62,543 bases of DNA from positions 1-62,543 of the forward strand of contig VGLJ01000025.1 of NCBI GenBank assembly GCA_016866775.1, written 5' to 3'. The notes under the pieces were generated by a model that ran no database searches, was not told the DNA's origin, and saw only the letters and a list, made by a program, of their open reading frames with translations. Position 1 is the first letter of the stretch. Every line of letters begins with the position of its first letter. The stretch comes from Candidatus Rokuibacteriota bacterium (lineage in GTDB: Bacteria > Methylomirabilota > Methylomirabilia > Rokubacteriales > CSP1-6). Positions 8,838 through 16,772 of the stretch are shown here, one piece after another. A program made the translations under genes and the position numbers.

Positions 8838-9791
8838 ATGCGAATCGTGTTCCCCGACGGCGCCGGCTGCGTGCAGCACCCTTCCGACCTCGATCCGTTG
8901 CGGAAGTTCGGGCAGGTGGACTTCTACGACAACGTGCCGGCCGACAAGGCGCAGCTGATCGAGCGCCTGCGTCCGGCCGACGCGGTGGTCCTCGACTACT
9001 CGGTGATGGACGCCGAGGTGCTGCGCGCGTGCGAGCGGCTGCGCTTCATCAGCTTCCTCGGGATCGGCTACGCGAGCTGCATCGACGTGGCCGAAGCGAC
9101 GCGCCGCGGGGTCGCGATCGCCTACACGCCGGACTACGGCGCGACGTCGGTGGCCGAGCACGCGCTCGCGATGACGCTCGCGCTCACGCGACACATCGGC
9201 CCGGCCTTCGTCAGCGCGCGGGAGGGCACGTGGGAGCCCGGCCGCTTCGCGGGCATGGAATTGCGCGGCAAGACGCTTGGGCTCGTCGGCCTGGGACCGA
9301 TCGGCTCGGAGATGGCGCGTCTCGGCGCCGGGCTCGGCATGCGGCTGCTCGGCTGGACGCGCCGTGCATCACCGGAGCGCGCGGTCCACGGCGTGACGCT
9401 CGTCTCGCTGGAGGAGCTCTTCGCCGCGGCTGACGTGGTGACGCTGCACCTCGCGTACACGCAGGAGTCACACGGCATCATCTCGCGCGCCCTGCTGGAG
9501 CGCATGAAGCCGGGCGCGTGGTTCGTCAACACCGCGCGCGCTCGCCTCGTCGACAACGACGCGCTCGCCGATCTCCTGCGCTCCGGGCGCATTCGTGGCG
9601 CCGCGCTCGACGTGCACGATACCGAGCCGCCGCCCGCCGACTACGTCTTCCGCTCACTGCCGAACGTGTTGATCACCCCGCACATCGGCTACAACACCGC
9701 CGAGGCGTCGTCGAACATGCTCCGCATCGCGATCGCGACGGTGGAGGCGTTCGCGCGAGGCGACCGCCTCCACGTCGTGAACGGGGTCTGA
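8838..9791 (+). CDS. D-isomer-specific 2-hydroxyacid dehydrogenase (second copy)
   Basis: Counted from MRIVFPDGAG the protein has 317 residues. It shows the Rossmann motif GLVGLGPIGSEM near residue 148, the active-site Arg in NTARARLVDN, the Glu region in DVHDTEPP and the His in ITPHIGYNT. The closest family types are phosphoglycerate- and glyoxylate/hydroxypyruvate-type reductases; the substrate is unknown. The open frame extends to 8640, but the ATG at 8838 matches the family N-terminus. It is divergent from the Rieske relic and ends 5 bp before the stop of the convergent peptide gene. Confidence 0.9.
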   Translation: MRIVFPDGAGCVQHPSDLDPLRKFGQVDFYDNVPADKAQLIERLRPADAVVLDYSVMDAEVLRACERLRFISFLGIGYASCIDVAEATRRGVAIAYTPDYGATSVAEHALAMTLALTRHIGPAFVSAREGTWEPGRFAGMELRGKTLGLVGLGPIGSEMARLGAGLGMRLLGWTRRASPERAVHGVTLVSLEELFAAADVVTLHLAYTQESHGIISRALLERMKPGAWFVNTARARLVDNDALADLLRSGRIRGAALDVHDTEPPPADYVFRSLPNVLITPHIGYNTAEASSNMLRIAIATVEAFARGDRLHVVNGV

Positions 9792-9795
9792 GCGC

Positions 9796-9921
9796 CTACC
9801 GGTATTTCGCCGCGAGGGCCTTCAGCGCGGTGACGAACTGCTGATCCGTGGTCGAGGCGGCGACGACGCCGGTGCTCTTCGGGGACGGCGCGGACGTGGA
9901 CTGCGGCTTGATGACTCCCAT
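9796..9921 (-). CDS. 41-residue peptide A, candidate modified-peptide precursor
   Basis: This small gene encodes 41 residues beginning MGVIKPQS and ending ALKALAAKYR, preceded by a strong GGGAGG site 5 bp from the ATG. Two more 41-residue paralogues on the other strand (10054 and 10313) share MG-x-IKPQ at the N-terminus, a Val-rich middle, DQ-x-F and the C-terminal ALKAL-x-x-KYR. Identical length with conservation at both ends and divergence in the middle shows selection on the peptide. It has no Cys, no signal peptide and no membrane segment. It is divergent from peptides B and C. Family unknown; the neighbouring ATP-grasp gene suggests that it is modified. Confidence 0.7.
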   Translation of the reverse strand: MGVIKPQSTSAPSPKSTGVVAASTTDQQFVTALKALAAKYR

Positions 9922-9953
9922 GGTTTCCTCCCGTTCATCGAGTGTGAGAGTGC

Positions 9954-9972
9954 GTCGCCCAGGCTGAGCGAC
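9954..9972 (-). promoter_or_regulatory. Leader motif 1 upstream of peptide A
   Basis: On the minus strand this reads GTCGCTCAGCCTGGGCGAC, related to the element CGCTGCTCRGCCTGCGC found upstream of peptides B and C. A TACGCT hexamer lies 6-7 bases before it, as TACACT does for the other two. It also has a short internal dyad (GTCGC/GCGAC). Confidence 0.45.
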
Positions 9973-9992
9973 GCGCGCAGCGTACTGCGCGA

Positions 9993-9998
9993 TACACT
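9993..9998 (+). promoter_or_regulatory. Possible -10 box for peptide B (TACACT)
   Basis: TACACT is followed after exactly 6 bases by the CGCTGCTC element, and the identical hexamer and spacing recur before peptide C (10249-10254). The -10-like sequence and the repeated spacing suggest a duplicated promoter; no clear -35 is seen. Confidence 0.4.
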
Positions 9999-10004
9999 CC
10001 AACG

Positions 10005-10022
10005 CGCTGCTCGGCCCGCGCC
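10005..10022 (+). repeat. Inverted-repeat arm 2 (5' of peptide B)
   Basis: CGCTGCTCGGCCCGCGCC. Its first 17 bases match the reverse complement of arm 3 (10206-10222) at 16 positions, so the two arms flank the peptide B gene. The B pair carries G at the base where the pair flanking peptide C carries A. Confidence 0.7.
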
Positions 10023-10053
10023 CAACCTGGTCGCACACGACAAGGAGGCGCAC

Positions 10054-10179
10054 ATGGGTACCATCAAGCCGCAACCGAAAGTGACGTCCGCCGCCAAGAT
10101 TACGCTCGTCGTCGTCGCTCCGATCCCGGATCAGCCGTTCGTCGATGCGCTGAAGGCGCTCGTTTCGAAGTACCGGTAA
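10054..10179 (+). CDS. 41-residue peptide B, candidate modified-peptide precursor
   Basis: The peptide has 41 residues beginning MGTIKPQP and ending ALKALVSKYR, with an AAGGAGG site 6 bp before the ATG. It is the most divergent of the three: the Ser/Thr-rich stretches of A and C are replaced by KVTSAAKIT and APIPDQPF, but the N- and C-terminal blocks and the length are kept. Its gene is enclosed by the inverted-repeat arms at 10005-10022 and 10206-10222. The only acidic residues are two Asp, so a classical omega-ester graspetide core (Thr/Ser with several Asp/Glu) is not evident. Confidence 0.7.
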   Translation: MGTIKPQPKVTSAAKITLVVVAPIPDQPFVDALKALVSKYR

Positions 10180-10205
10180 GCCCCGGGCTCCCGTCCCCAT
10201 ACGTC

Positions 10206-10222
10206 GCGCAGGCCGAGCAGCG
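10206..10222 (+). repeat. Inverted-repeat arm 3 (3' of peptide B)
   Basis: GCGCAGGCCGAGCAGCG. It pairs with arm 2 around peptide B (16 of 17) and could instead pair with arm 4 just downstream (10260-10278), so two mutually exclusive RNA hairpins are possible. Confidence 0.7.
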
Positions 10223-10248
10223 ATGATGGGTTCGGGCTCGACTCCGCG

Positions 10249-10254
10249 TACACT
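10249..10254 (+). promoter_or_regulatory. Possible -10 box for peptide C (TACACT)
   Basis: This is the same hexamer as at 9993, again 6 bases before the CGCTGCTC element. The promoter and leader therefore appear to have been duplicated together with the peptide gene. Confidence 0.4.
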
Positions 10255-10259
10255 TGCGG

Positions 10260-10278
10260 CCGCTGCTCAGCCTGCGCC
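10260..10278 (+). repeat. Inverted-repeat arm 4 (5' of peptide C)
   Basis: CCGCTGCTCAGCCTGCGCC, 19 bases, the exact reverse complement of arm 5 (10469-10487). The two arms enclose the peptide C gene. Confidence 0.75.
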
Positions 10279-10312
10279 CGCGTAGTTCCACACTCGACAG
10301 CGTGAGGAACAC

Positions 10313-10438
10313 ATGGGCTCGATCAAGCCGCAGTCCACGCCGGCGCAGTCCGCGAAGAGCACGGTCGTCGTCGTTGCCACCAGCACCGATCAGCAGTTCG
10401 CCACCGCCCTGAAAGCCCTCGCGGCGAAGTATCGCTAG
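10313..10438 (+). CDS. 41-residue peptide C, candidate modified-peptide precursor
   Basis: The peptide has 41 residues beginning MGSIKPQS and ending ALKALAAKYR, closest to peptide A. The middle carries KSTVVVVATSTDQQF. A GTGAGGAA site precedes the ATG. It lies inside a perfect 19-bp inverted repeat (10260-10278 and 10469-10487) and 62 bp before the ATP-grasp gene on the same strand, so transcription into that gene is plausible. A peptide pheromone, toxin or RiPP precursor are all possible; the conserved KYR end could be a recognition site or the site of ligation. Confidence 0.7.
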   Translation: MGSIKPQSTPAQSAKSTVVVVATSTDQQFATALKALAAKYR

Positions 10439-10468
10439 GCACCGCTAGGCCCGACAACGCCAACCACC

Positions 10469-10487
10469 GGCGCAGGCTGAGCAGCGG
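10469..10487 (+). repeat. Inverted-repeat arm 5 (3' of peptide C, just before the ATP-grasp gene)
   Basis: GGCGCAGGCTGAGCAGCGG, the exact reverse complement of arm 4. It ends 13 bases before the ATG of the ATP-grasp gene and directly precedes its GGAGG site, so a stem formed here could control translation of the ligase. Confidence 0.75.
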
Positions 10488-10500
10488 TCACGGAGGACGC

Positions 10501-11744
10501 ATGAAAGCGAGTGTGTTGATCCCGGATGCGGGGACTGGCCCGGCCAACAGCCTCGTCCGCAGTCTTCGCGCCGGCGGGCTCGACCTCCGGCTCGTCGGGT
10601 ACCACAGCGATCCGTTCACGCTCAAGAAGTCGGCGGCGGATCGTAACTACCTCGTGCCGCGCTACGACAGTGCGCGGTTTCTCGACACGCTCCAGCACGT
10701 GATCGACACCGAGAGCGTCGACCTCGTGATCCCGAACAGCGACGACGAGGTCGAATACTTCTCCGAGACCGGCCGCGGGCTCGCCGTCTGCGGGTTCCTG
10801 CCCCGGCCGGAGACCGTGTGGCTCTGCCTCGACAAGTACCGGCTCTACGAGCTCTTCGCGACGAACGGGATCGCGGTTCCCGCGACGTACGCCGTGCCCG
10901 GCCGGGACGGATTGGAAGCGACGTGGCGGCGATTCGGCGGCGTCTCGCCCGTGTGGTGCCGCATCCGCAAGGGCTCGGCGTCCTCGGGCGCCACGCCCGT
11001 CAAGTCGCTCGAGCACGCGCGCGGCTGGATGCGGCAGTGGGAAGAGATCCGGGGTGTCGCGCCGACCTTGTTCACGCTGTCGGAATACCTGCCCGGCCGC
11101 GACTTCGCCTGCCAGTGTCTGTGGAAGCACGGCCGGCTCGTCCTCATCAAGACGGTCGAGCGCCTGTCGTACTTCGGTGCTTCCGATCGAGCCAGCGGCG
11201 TGTCGGGCATCGCCGCGCTGGCGAAGACCGTGGACGACCCGCGGATCGTGGACGTGTGCACGCGCGCCATCCTCGCCGTCGATCCCGAGGCGACGGGCGC
11301 ATTCAGCCTGGACCTGAAGGAGAACGCGCGGGGCGAGCCGTGCGTCGCCGAGATCAATCCCGGGCGGTTCATCACGATGATGAACCTCTTCGATCGCTCC
11401 GGGCGGCACAACATGGCGTCGACGCTCGTCCGGCTTGCGCTGGGCGACGACTGTCTCGACATCGCCGACCCGTACGACGCGGCCGAGGGGTCTTACTTCA
11501 TCCGCCACAGCGACACGGCGCCCGTCGTGCTCCACCGCGACGCGCTGTTCGAGGGTCTCGTGGACGTGCGGGAGGCGCGGCGGGCGTCGTCGAGGCCGAG
11601 GAGCCGTCCGCCGGCGACGCCCGCGTCGCGCTCGAGGTCGCCGGCACCCTCGACACCCATCTGCTCGAGGCGCTCCGCGTGGAGATCGACGAGCTCGCGC
11701 GGCGTCACGGCGTCACGATCACGCAGCTCGGACTCGAGCGATGA
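10501..11744 (+). CDS. ATP-grasp ligase (carbamoyl-phosphate-synthase-like), frameshifted near its C-terminus
   Basis: The first roughly 357 residues form a complete ATP-grasp enzyme: Rossmann-like N-terminal domain (MKASVLIPDAGTGPANSLVR), ATP-binding lobe (CLDKYRLYELFATNGIAVP, residues 109-127) and metal/ATP site ending CVAEINPGRF (residues 281-290). Such enzymes join a carboxylate to an amine via an acyl phosphate. The original frame then becomes Arg-rich nonsense near 11570, while the frame one base back reads VALEVAGTLDTHLLEALRVE and stops at a TGA overlapping the MFS start (ATGA). That fit argues for one lost base in the last 60 codons. Three tiny paralogous genes upstream suggest peptides as substrate; this is inference. 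Confidence 0.75.
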
Positions 11745-12854
11745 GGTTCTGGCTGCTGCCGGCGGCCACGTTCCTCAACACGTTCGTGTGGGGGTTCGCG
11801 CAGGTGAGCCTGCCGTTCTACGTTTCCGAGCTCGTCGCCGGCGATCGCAGCCGGTCGCTCCTGTGGATCGGCTGGATCATGGGCGTGACACCCGTTGGCG
11901 CGATCACGACCGCGCCGATCTGGGTCGAGCTGACGGCGCGCTGGGACCCGCGCCGCTCGTTCACGATCGCCAACGCGCTGCAGGGCCTCGCGTGCGCGGC
12001 CGTGGCCGTCGTGCGCTCTCCCGCTCGAGATCTTCCTGTCGCGCGCGGCGCTTGGCCTCGCGGGACCGTCGAACACGTTCGCGTTCCTCATCGCGGGTCG
12101 CGCCGGCGGCAACGTCACGTGGCAGGTCTCGGTGATGCAGTCCGCGCTGACGCTCGGCATCCTCATGGCGCCGCTCGCCGGCGCGCTCGTGGCCGCGCAC
12201 TTCGGCTATGCCGTCGCCTTCGTCGTTTCAGGGGCGTGCCTCTGGGTTTCGGGCGCCGTCGTCGCGCTCGGCGCGCCGAAGCCGGGCGGAGCGGGAAGCG
12301 GGAAGAAGACCAGGGGCGAGCAATCGTGGCGCGGGCTGGTCTTCGTCTGTGCGCTCGTGGTGATCGCCTACAGCCAGGTGCTCTTCCTCAATTCGGTGAT
12401 GCCGCACTTGCTGCCGGCGCTCGGCGTCTCCCCGGAGCGCAGCCTCGAGTTCGGCGGCTGGCTGCTGTTCGCCTCCGGCGTGGCGATCTCGCTCGGCGCG
12501 CTGGCCGCGCCGTTCCTCTCCGCGCGGCTCGGTGAGCGCCGCATGATCGAGCTCTGTCTCGCGGGGTCGTCGCTGACGCTGATCGCGTTGCCGTCCACAC
12601 TGTGGGGCTTCGTCGCGGTCTGGCTGCTCCACGTCCTGTTCGTCGCGCCGATCCTGCCGGCGATCACCGCACGCCTCGCGCAGAACAACGAGGGCCAGTC
12701 GATCGCCTTCGTCCAGTCTTCGCGCGTGGCGGCGAACTTCCTGGGGCCGGTCATCGCCACCACCCTGCTGTCGGTGATGTCGGCGACCGGAGTCTTCGTC
12801 GCGCTCGCGGTGCTGGGCCTCGCCAGCATCCCGCTCGCGCGACGGCTCACGTGA
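11741..12854 (+). CDS. MFS transporter with a one-base frameshift
   Basis: This is a 12-helix major-facilitator protein of about 370 residues. The first half (LLPAATFLNTFVWGFAQVSL, GWIMGVTPVGAITTAP) is in one frame up to about 12020, where CTCTCCCG appears to hold one extra base; the second half (PLEIFLSRAALGLAGPSNTF, then SVMQSALTLGILMAPLAGAL) is in the next frame to the stop. Both halves belong to one transporter. It starts inside the stop of the ATP-grasp gene, so the two are translationally coupled. The position suggests export of the peptide product or uptake of its co-substrate; direction cannot be inferred from sequence. Confidence 0.75.
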
Positions 12855-12860
12855 AGGCGC

Positions 12861-14165
12861 TCAGTAGCGGTTCGCGATCGGGAGCTCGTTCGCCGGGAAC
12901 AGCGTGATGATCTGGGCGCCGGCCGGCGTCACGATCACTTCCTCCTCGATGCGCGCGGCGGAGGTGCCGTCGGTCGCCGGGCAATAGGTCTCGACGGCGA
13001 ACATCATCCCGGCCTCGAGCTCCATCGGGTCGTCGAACGAGTTCAGCCGGCTGATGATCGGCCGCTCGTGCAGGCCGAGGCCGATCCCGTGGCAGAAGTT
13101 GAGCCCGAACGCCGCCATCTCGGTCTCGAAGCCGATCTCCTGGGACTTCGGGAACGCGCGCGCGATCTTGTCGGTCGTCACGCCGGGCTTGATCAGCGCG
13201 ATCGCCGCGTCCATCCACTCGCGCGCCTTCACGTACGCGTCCTTCTGGGCGCGCGTCGCCTTGCCGACGTTGAACGTGCGGTAATAGCACGTGCGATAGC
13301 CGATGAACGACATGATGATGTCGAAGAACGCCTGGTCGCCGGGACGGATGATCCGGTCGGTGAAGTTGTGCGGGTGCGGACTGCACCGTTCCCCGGAGAT
13401 CGAGTTGATCGCCTCCACGTTGTCCGCGCCCATCTCGTAGAGCCGCTTGTTCGCGAGCGCGACGATCTCGTTCTCCCGCACGCCGGGCTTCAGCGCCTCG
13501 TAGATGTCCTGGTAGACGCCGTCGACCATCGCCGCGGCCATGTTGAGGAGCGTCAGCTCGTCCTGGCTCTTGATCATCCGCGCCTCGAGCATCACCTGCT
13601 GCGCGTCGCGCACCTCGACGCCGAGGTCTTGCAGCGCGAAGAGGAACGGCGGCTCGACGAGGTCGATGCCGAGCGGCATGCCGGCGACGCCTTCCGCCTT
13701 CAGGATGTCGCGGATCTCCTGCGCCGCCTTCTTGAAGAGCCCGGCCTTCGGCGACACGGCGCCGCGCATGCCCGCGAGGCCGGCGAGCGATTGCTTCTCC
13801 GGAATCCACGGCGCGTAGAGCTTGTGATGTCGCGCGGCCGAGCCGAAGTCCCACACCCACGGCTCGCCGTTGCCGGTGAGGAGGCTCCACCGCGTGAGCT
13901 TGTCGCGCGCCCACTCGCCGATGACCGTGCTCGAGATGTAGCGGATGTTGTACTGGTCGAAGACGAGCAGCGCGCCGAGGCCGGAATGCGCGAGCGCCTG
14001 CCGCACGCGGCCGAGGCGATAGGCGTTGAGGCGCCGGAAGTCCACGCGCTCCTCGAAGTCCACCTGCATGTGACCCGGCGCCTGGAGGGGACGATCCCAG
14101 CGGTGCCGCGGATCGACCTCGACGGGGTTGACGCGCTTCAGGCTGGGCGACGGTTTCTTCGCCAT
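12861..14165 (-). CDS. M24-family metallohydrolase (Xaa-Pro peptidase / DddP-like)
   Basis: The 434-residue protein has the creatinase-like N-domain and the pita-bread catalytic domain. Metal-ligand candidates are in order: Asp in GDQAFFDIIM, His in NFCHGIGLGLHERP, Glu in AVETYCP and Glu in RIEEEVIV. The family covers Xaa-Pro dipeptidases, creatinases and the DMSP lyase DddP; length and the long N-terminal tail (KKPSPSLKRVNPVEVDPRHRW) resemble DddP-like proteins, but function is not assigned. It is convergent with the MFS gene (6 bp between stops), so its proximity to the peptide cluster may be accidental. Confidence 0.8.
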   Translation of the reverse strand: MAKKPSPSLKRVNPVEVDPRHRWDRPLQAPGHMQVDFEERVDFRRLNAYRLGRVRQALAHSGLGALLVFDQYNIRYISSTVIGEWARDKLTRWSLLTGNGEPWVWDFGSAARHHKLYAPWIPEKQSLAGLAGMRGAVSPKAGLFKKAAQEIRDILKAEGVAGMPLGIDLVEPPFLFALQDLGVEVRDAQQVMLEARMIKSQDELTLLNMAAAMVDGVYQDIYEALKPGVRENEIVALANKRLYEMGADNVEAINSISGERCSPHPHNFTDRIIRPGDQAFFDIIMSFIGYRTCYYRTFNVGKATRAQKDAYVKAREWMDAAIALIKPGVTTDKIARAFPKSQEIGFETEMAAFGLNFCHGIGLGLHERPIISRLNSFDDPMELEAGMMFAVETYCPATDGTSAARIEEEVIVTPAGAQIITLFPANELPIANRY

Positions 14166-14234
14166 GATTCGCTCCCTCCGGTGAACGGCGGGCGTACTCT
14201 ATCGCACATCAACGACATCAAGTAGGAGGCCGTG

Positions 14235-15455
14235 ATGCGCGTCTTCGTCGTCGCCCTGGTCGTCCTCGGTCTGGTCGCCCCGGCGCCCGCCCGGGCGGCC
14301 GATCCCGTGAAGATCTGATTCATCGCGCCGCTGAGCGGCATCTTCGCGCCCGCGGGCAAGGACATGCACGAAGGCATCAAGATGGCGCTCGAGCAGGCGG
14401 GCTACCAGGCGGGCGCCGCGAAGCTCGAGCTGATCGCCGAAGACCACGAGGGCCATCCCGCGACGGCCCAGGCGAAGTACAGGAAGCTCGTCACGCAAGA
14501 CAAGATCCACGCGCTCGCCGGCGTGCTGCTGTCCAACATCGGCTACGCGCTCGTGCCGCCGATCGAGCGCGATCGCACGCCGTCGCTCTTCCTGACGACG
14601 CCGGACGACCTCACCAAGCGCAAGCCGAGCAAGTACATCCTCCGCTCCAACGTCGCGGCGAGCCAGCCGATGCACGCGCTCGGCGACTACGCGGCGAAGA
14701 CGCTCAAGTACAAGCGCGTGGTGACGATGGCCATGGACAACCCGTTCGGCCACGAGCAGATCGGCGGCTTTCAGCGCGTGTTCGAGGAGAGCGGCGGCAA
14801 GGTCGTCCAGAAGCTCTGGGTGCCGCTGAACGTGGTGGACTTCGCGCCGTTCTTGACCCAGGTTCCGCGCGACGTCGACGCGCTGGTGCAGGTCTTCGTC
14901 GCCGGCCAGGCGGTGCGCTTCGCGAGGCACTACGGCGACAGCGCGTTGCACGGCCGGGTGCCGCTGATCGGCAGCGGCGTGTTCGCCGATCAATCGGCGC
15001 TCGTCGGGATGGGCGACGAGGTCATCGGCCACGTCGGCGCGCTGATCTGGGCCCCCACGCTCGACAACCCCGCCAACCGCGCGTTCATGCGGCTCGCGGA
15101 AGAGAAGCTCAAGCGCACGCCGTCGTACTTCCACGCGGTGATGTACAGCGCCGGGCGGTGGATCATCGAGGCGGTCAAGGCGCTCGACGGGAAGGTCGAC
15201 GACCGCGACCGGCTGCTCGCGGCGATCAAGAAGGCGAGCGAGGCCACGCCCGACCCGCGCGGCCCGATCAAGCTCGACGAGTTCGGCAACCCGACGGAGA
15301 ACGTCTACATCGTCAAGGTCGAGGAGGTCGGCGGGAAGCTGCAGGACACCATCATCCACACGTATCCGATGGTGTCGCAGTTCTGGACGCACAAGCCCGA
15401 CGACTTCCTCAAGACGCCGGCGTACGACCGCAGCTACCCGCCGGTGAAGCCGTGA
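14235..15455 (+). pseudogene. Branched-chain amino-acid-type ABC binding protein with an in-frame TGA
   Basis: The ATG at 14235, behind AGGAGG, opens a signal peptide (RVFVVALVVLGLVAPAPARA). The mature start reads DPVKI, then TGA at 14316-14318, then FIAPLSGIFAPAGKD in the same frame and a full type I periplasmic-binding domain to the stop. The family normally has Gly at this position (KIGFIAPLSG), so the change looks like GGA to TGA. Restart at the ATG at 14364 would give a protein without a signal peptide. Either the gene is dead, the base is an error, or TGA is suppressed. No LIV permease or ATPase genes are adjacent. Confidence 0.7.
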
Positions 15456-15471
15456 GGCTTCGCCTCGATCG

Positions 15472-16315
15472 TTGAAGGTCGGCTTCTTTTTCTGGCCGTA
15501 CGATCCCGCCTACACGGCGCGGATGGCCGCGCTCGGCGAGCGCCTCGGCTTCGATCTCGTCGGCATCGCGGACACGCCGGGCAACGCCATGGATCTGTGG
15601 GTCGCGCTCGGCGTCGCGGCCGCGCACACGGAGCGCGTGCCGCTCGCGGCCTGCGTCACCAACTTCGTCTCGCGCCATCCGCTCGTGACGGCGTCCGCGG
15701 CCACGTCGCTCGCGGCCGTGTGCGGCGGGCGGTTCATGCTCGGCGTCGGCACGGGACACAGCGCCGCGGTGAGCGCCGGTGCCCGGCCATCCACGCCGAG
15801 CGCGTTCAGGGAGGCGCTCGCTCTGACACGGACCAGGCTCGCGGGTCGCGTACCGCTGTACGCGGCCGGCTCGGGCCCGGGCGCGGCCGCTCGTCGCGGC
15901 GCGCACGCTCGACGAGTGGTGGATCGCGTGCCTCGACGTGAGCGCGCGGCGCGAGACCGCGTTCGAGAAGCTCGGCAACATCCTCGGCTTCGTCGCCGCG
16001 TACGTCGTCGGTCCCGATCCGGCGGGACGCGGCGTGCCCGCCGAGCTCGTGCCCGCGATCCACGAGATGCGCCGCACGTACACCACGCGCCGGGCGGACA
16101 TGGACCCGGCGCTCCTGCACCGTCTCGGGCTCTTCGACTATCTCCGTCGCCGGCTCGCGATCGCGGGGACGCCGGAGGACTGCCTGGAGCAAGCGCGCGC
16201 GGCGCGCGCCGCGGGCGCGGAGAACCTGATGCTCACCGTGAGCCTCGCCGCCGACCCCGAGCGGACCGTGGAGCTCTTCGGCCGGGAAGTCCTGCCGGCC
16301 CCCCGGCGCGGGTGA
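15472..16315 (+). pseudogene. LLM-class (F420-type) oxidoreductase with internal deletion and frameshift
   Basis: The N-terminal half is a bacterial-luciferase-like barrel: KVGFFFWPYDPAYTARMAALGERLGFD, then TNFVSRHPLVTASAATSLA and GRFMLGVGTGHSA. After LYAAGSGPGAAA (about 15880) the frame shifts and continues as TLDEWWIACLDVSARRETAF and on to the stop. Relatives have about 35 more residues between these points, so roughly 100 bp is missing as well as the frame. The start is TTG at 15472, 17 bp after the binding-protein gene, and an operon with it is likely. It is non-functional as read. Confidence 0.7.
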
Positions 16316-16340
16316 GGCGATTTTGGGTGACAATGCGGCC

Positions 16341-16772
16341 ATGGCGAAGGAGATCTCGGTCGTTCATCACGCGGATCGGCGGCGAGACGTGATGATGCCC
16401 TACGCGCCCGGCATCGTCGTGCGGCGCGGGAACCTCGTGTTCCTGTCGGGCGTGACGGCGGCGCCGGTCTATCACCATCATCCGCACCGCGAAGAAGACT
16501 TCGACCTGCCGGGGACGATGCGCGAGCAGGCCGTGCTCTGCATGGAGAACCTCAAGAAGACGCTCGAGGCCGCGGGCGCGACGTTCGCGGACCTCGTCTC
16601 CGCGACGCGCTTCCTCACCGACGTCAACGAGCAGGACGACCTCAATCGCGTGTGGGCCGCGTATCTCGCGGGCCACCTGCCGACCACGACCACGGTCGAA
16701 GTCAGCCGCCTCGCCACGCACCCGCGCTGCAAGATCGAGATCAGCGCCATCGCGGTGACCGAAACCAGCTGA
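16341..16772 (+). CDS. RidA-family (YjgF/UK114) deaminase-like protein
   Basis: This 143-residue protein matches the RidA fold in length. Family signals include GNLVFLSGVTA near residue 34, MENLKKTLEAAGATFADLV near 70, and the C-terminal TTTTVEVSRLATHPRCKIEISAIAV, which holds the position of the conserved active-site Arg in relatives. RidA proteins hydrolyse reactive enamine/imine intermediates. The ATG at 16341 gives MAKEISVV; an upstream TTG would add six residues. The stop overlaps the start of the next gene. Confidence 0.85.
   Translation: MAKEISVVHHADRRRDVMMPYAPGIVVRRGNLVFLSGVTAAPVYHHHPHREEDFDLPGTMREQAVLCMENLKKTLEAAGATFADLVSATRFLTDVNEQDDLNRVWAAYLAGHLPTTTTVEVSRLATHPRCKIEISAIAVTETS

Noticed and set aside
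11560-11590. Programmed -1 frameshift in the ATP-grasp gene
   Set aside because: The region is GCG/CGG-rich with no X-XXY-YYZ slippery heptamer, and another lesion of opposite sign lies in the next gene.
14316-14339. TGA plus hairpin GCCGC-TGA-GCGGC in the branched-chain binding protein, as a selenocysteine site
   Set aside because: The family has Gly, not a redox Cys, at this codon. The hairpin has only 5 bp and its loop starts 13 nt after the TGA, outside the usual range.
15938-16315. Separate small gene in the second half of the LLM region
   Set aside because: Its protein is the C-terminal part of the same LLM barrel as the upstream frame; there is no independent ribosome site.
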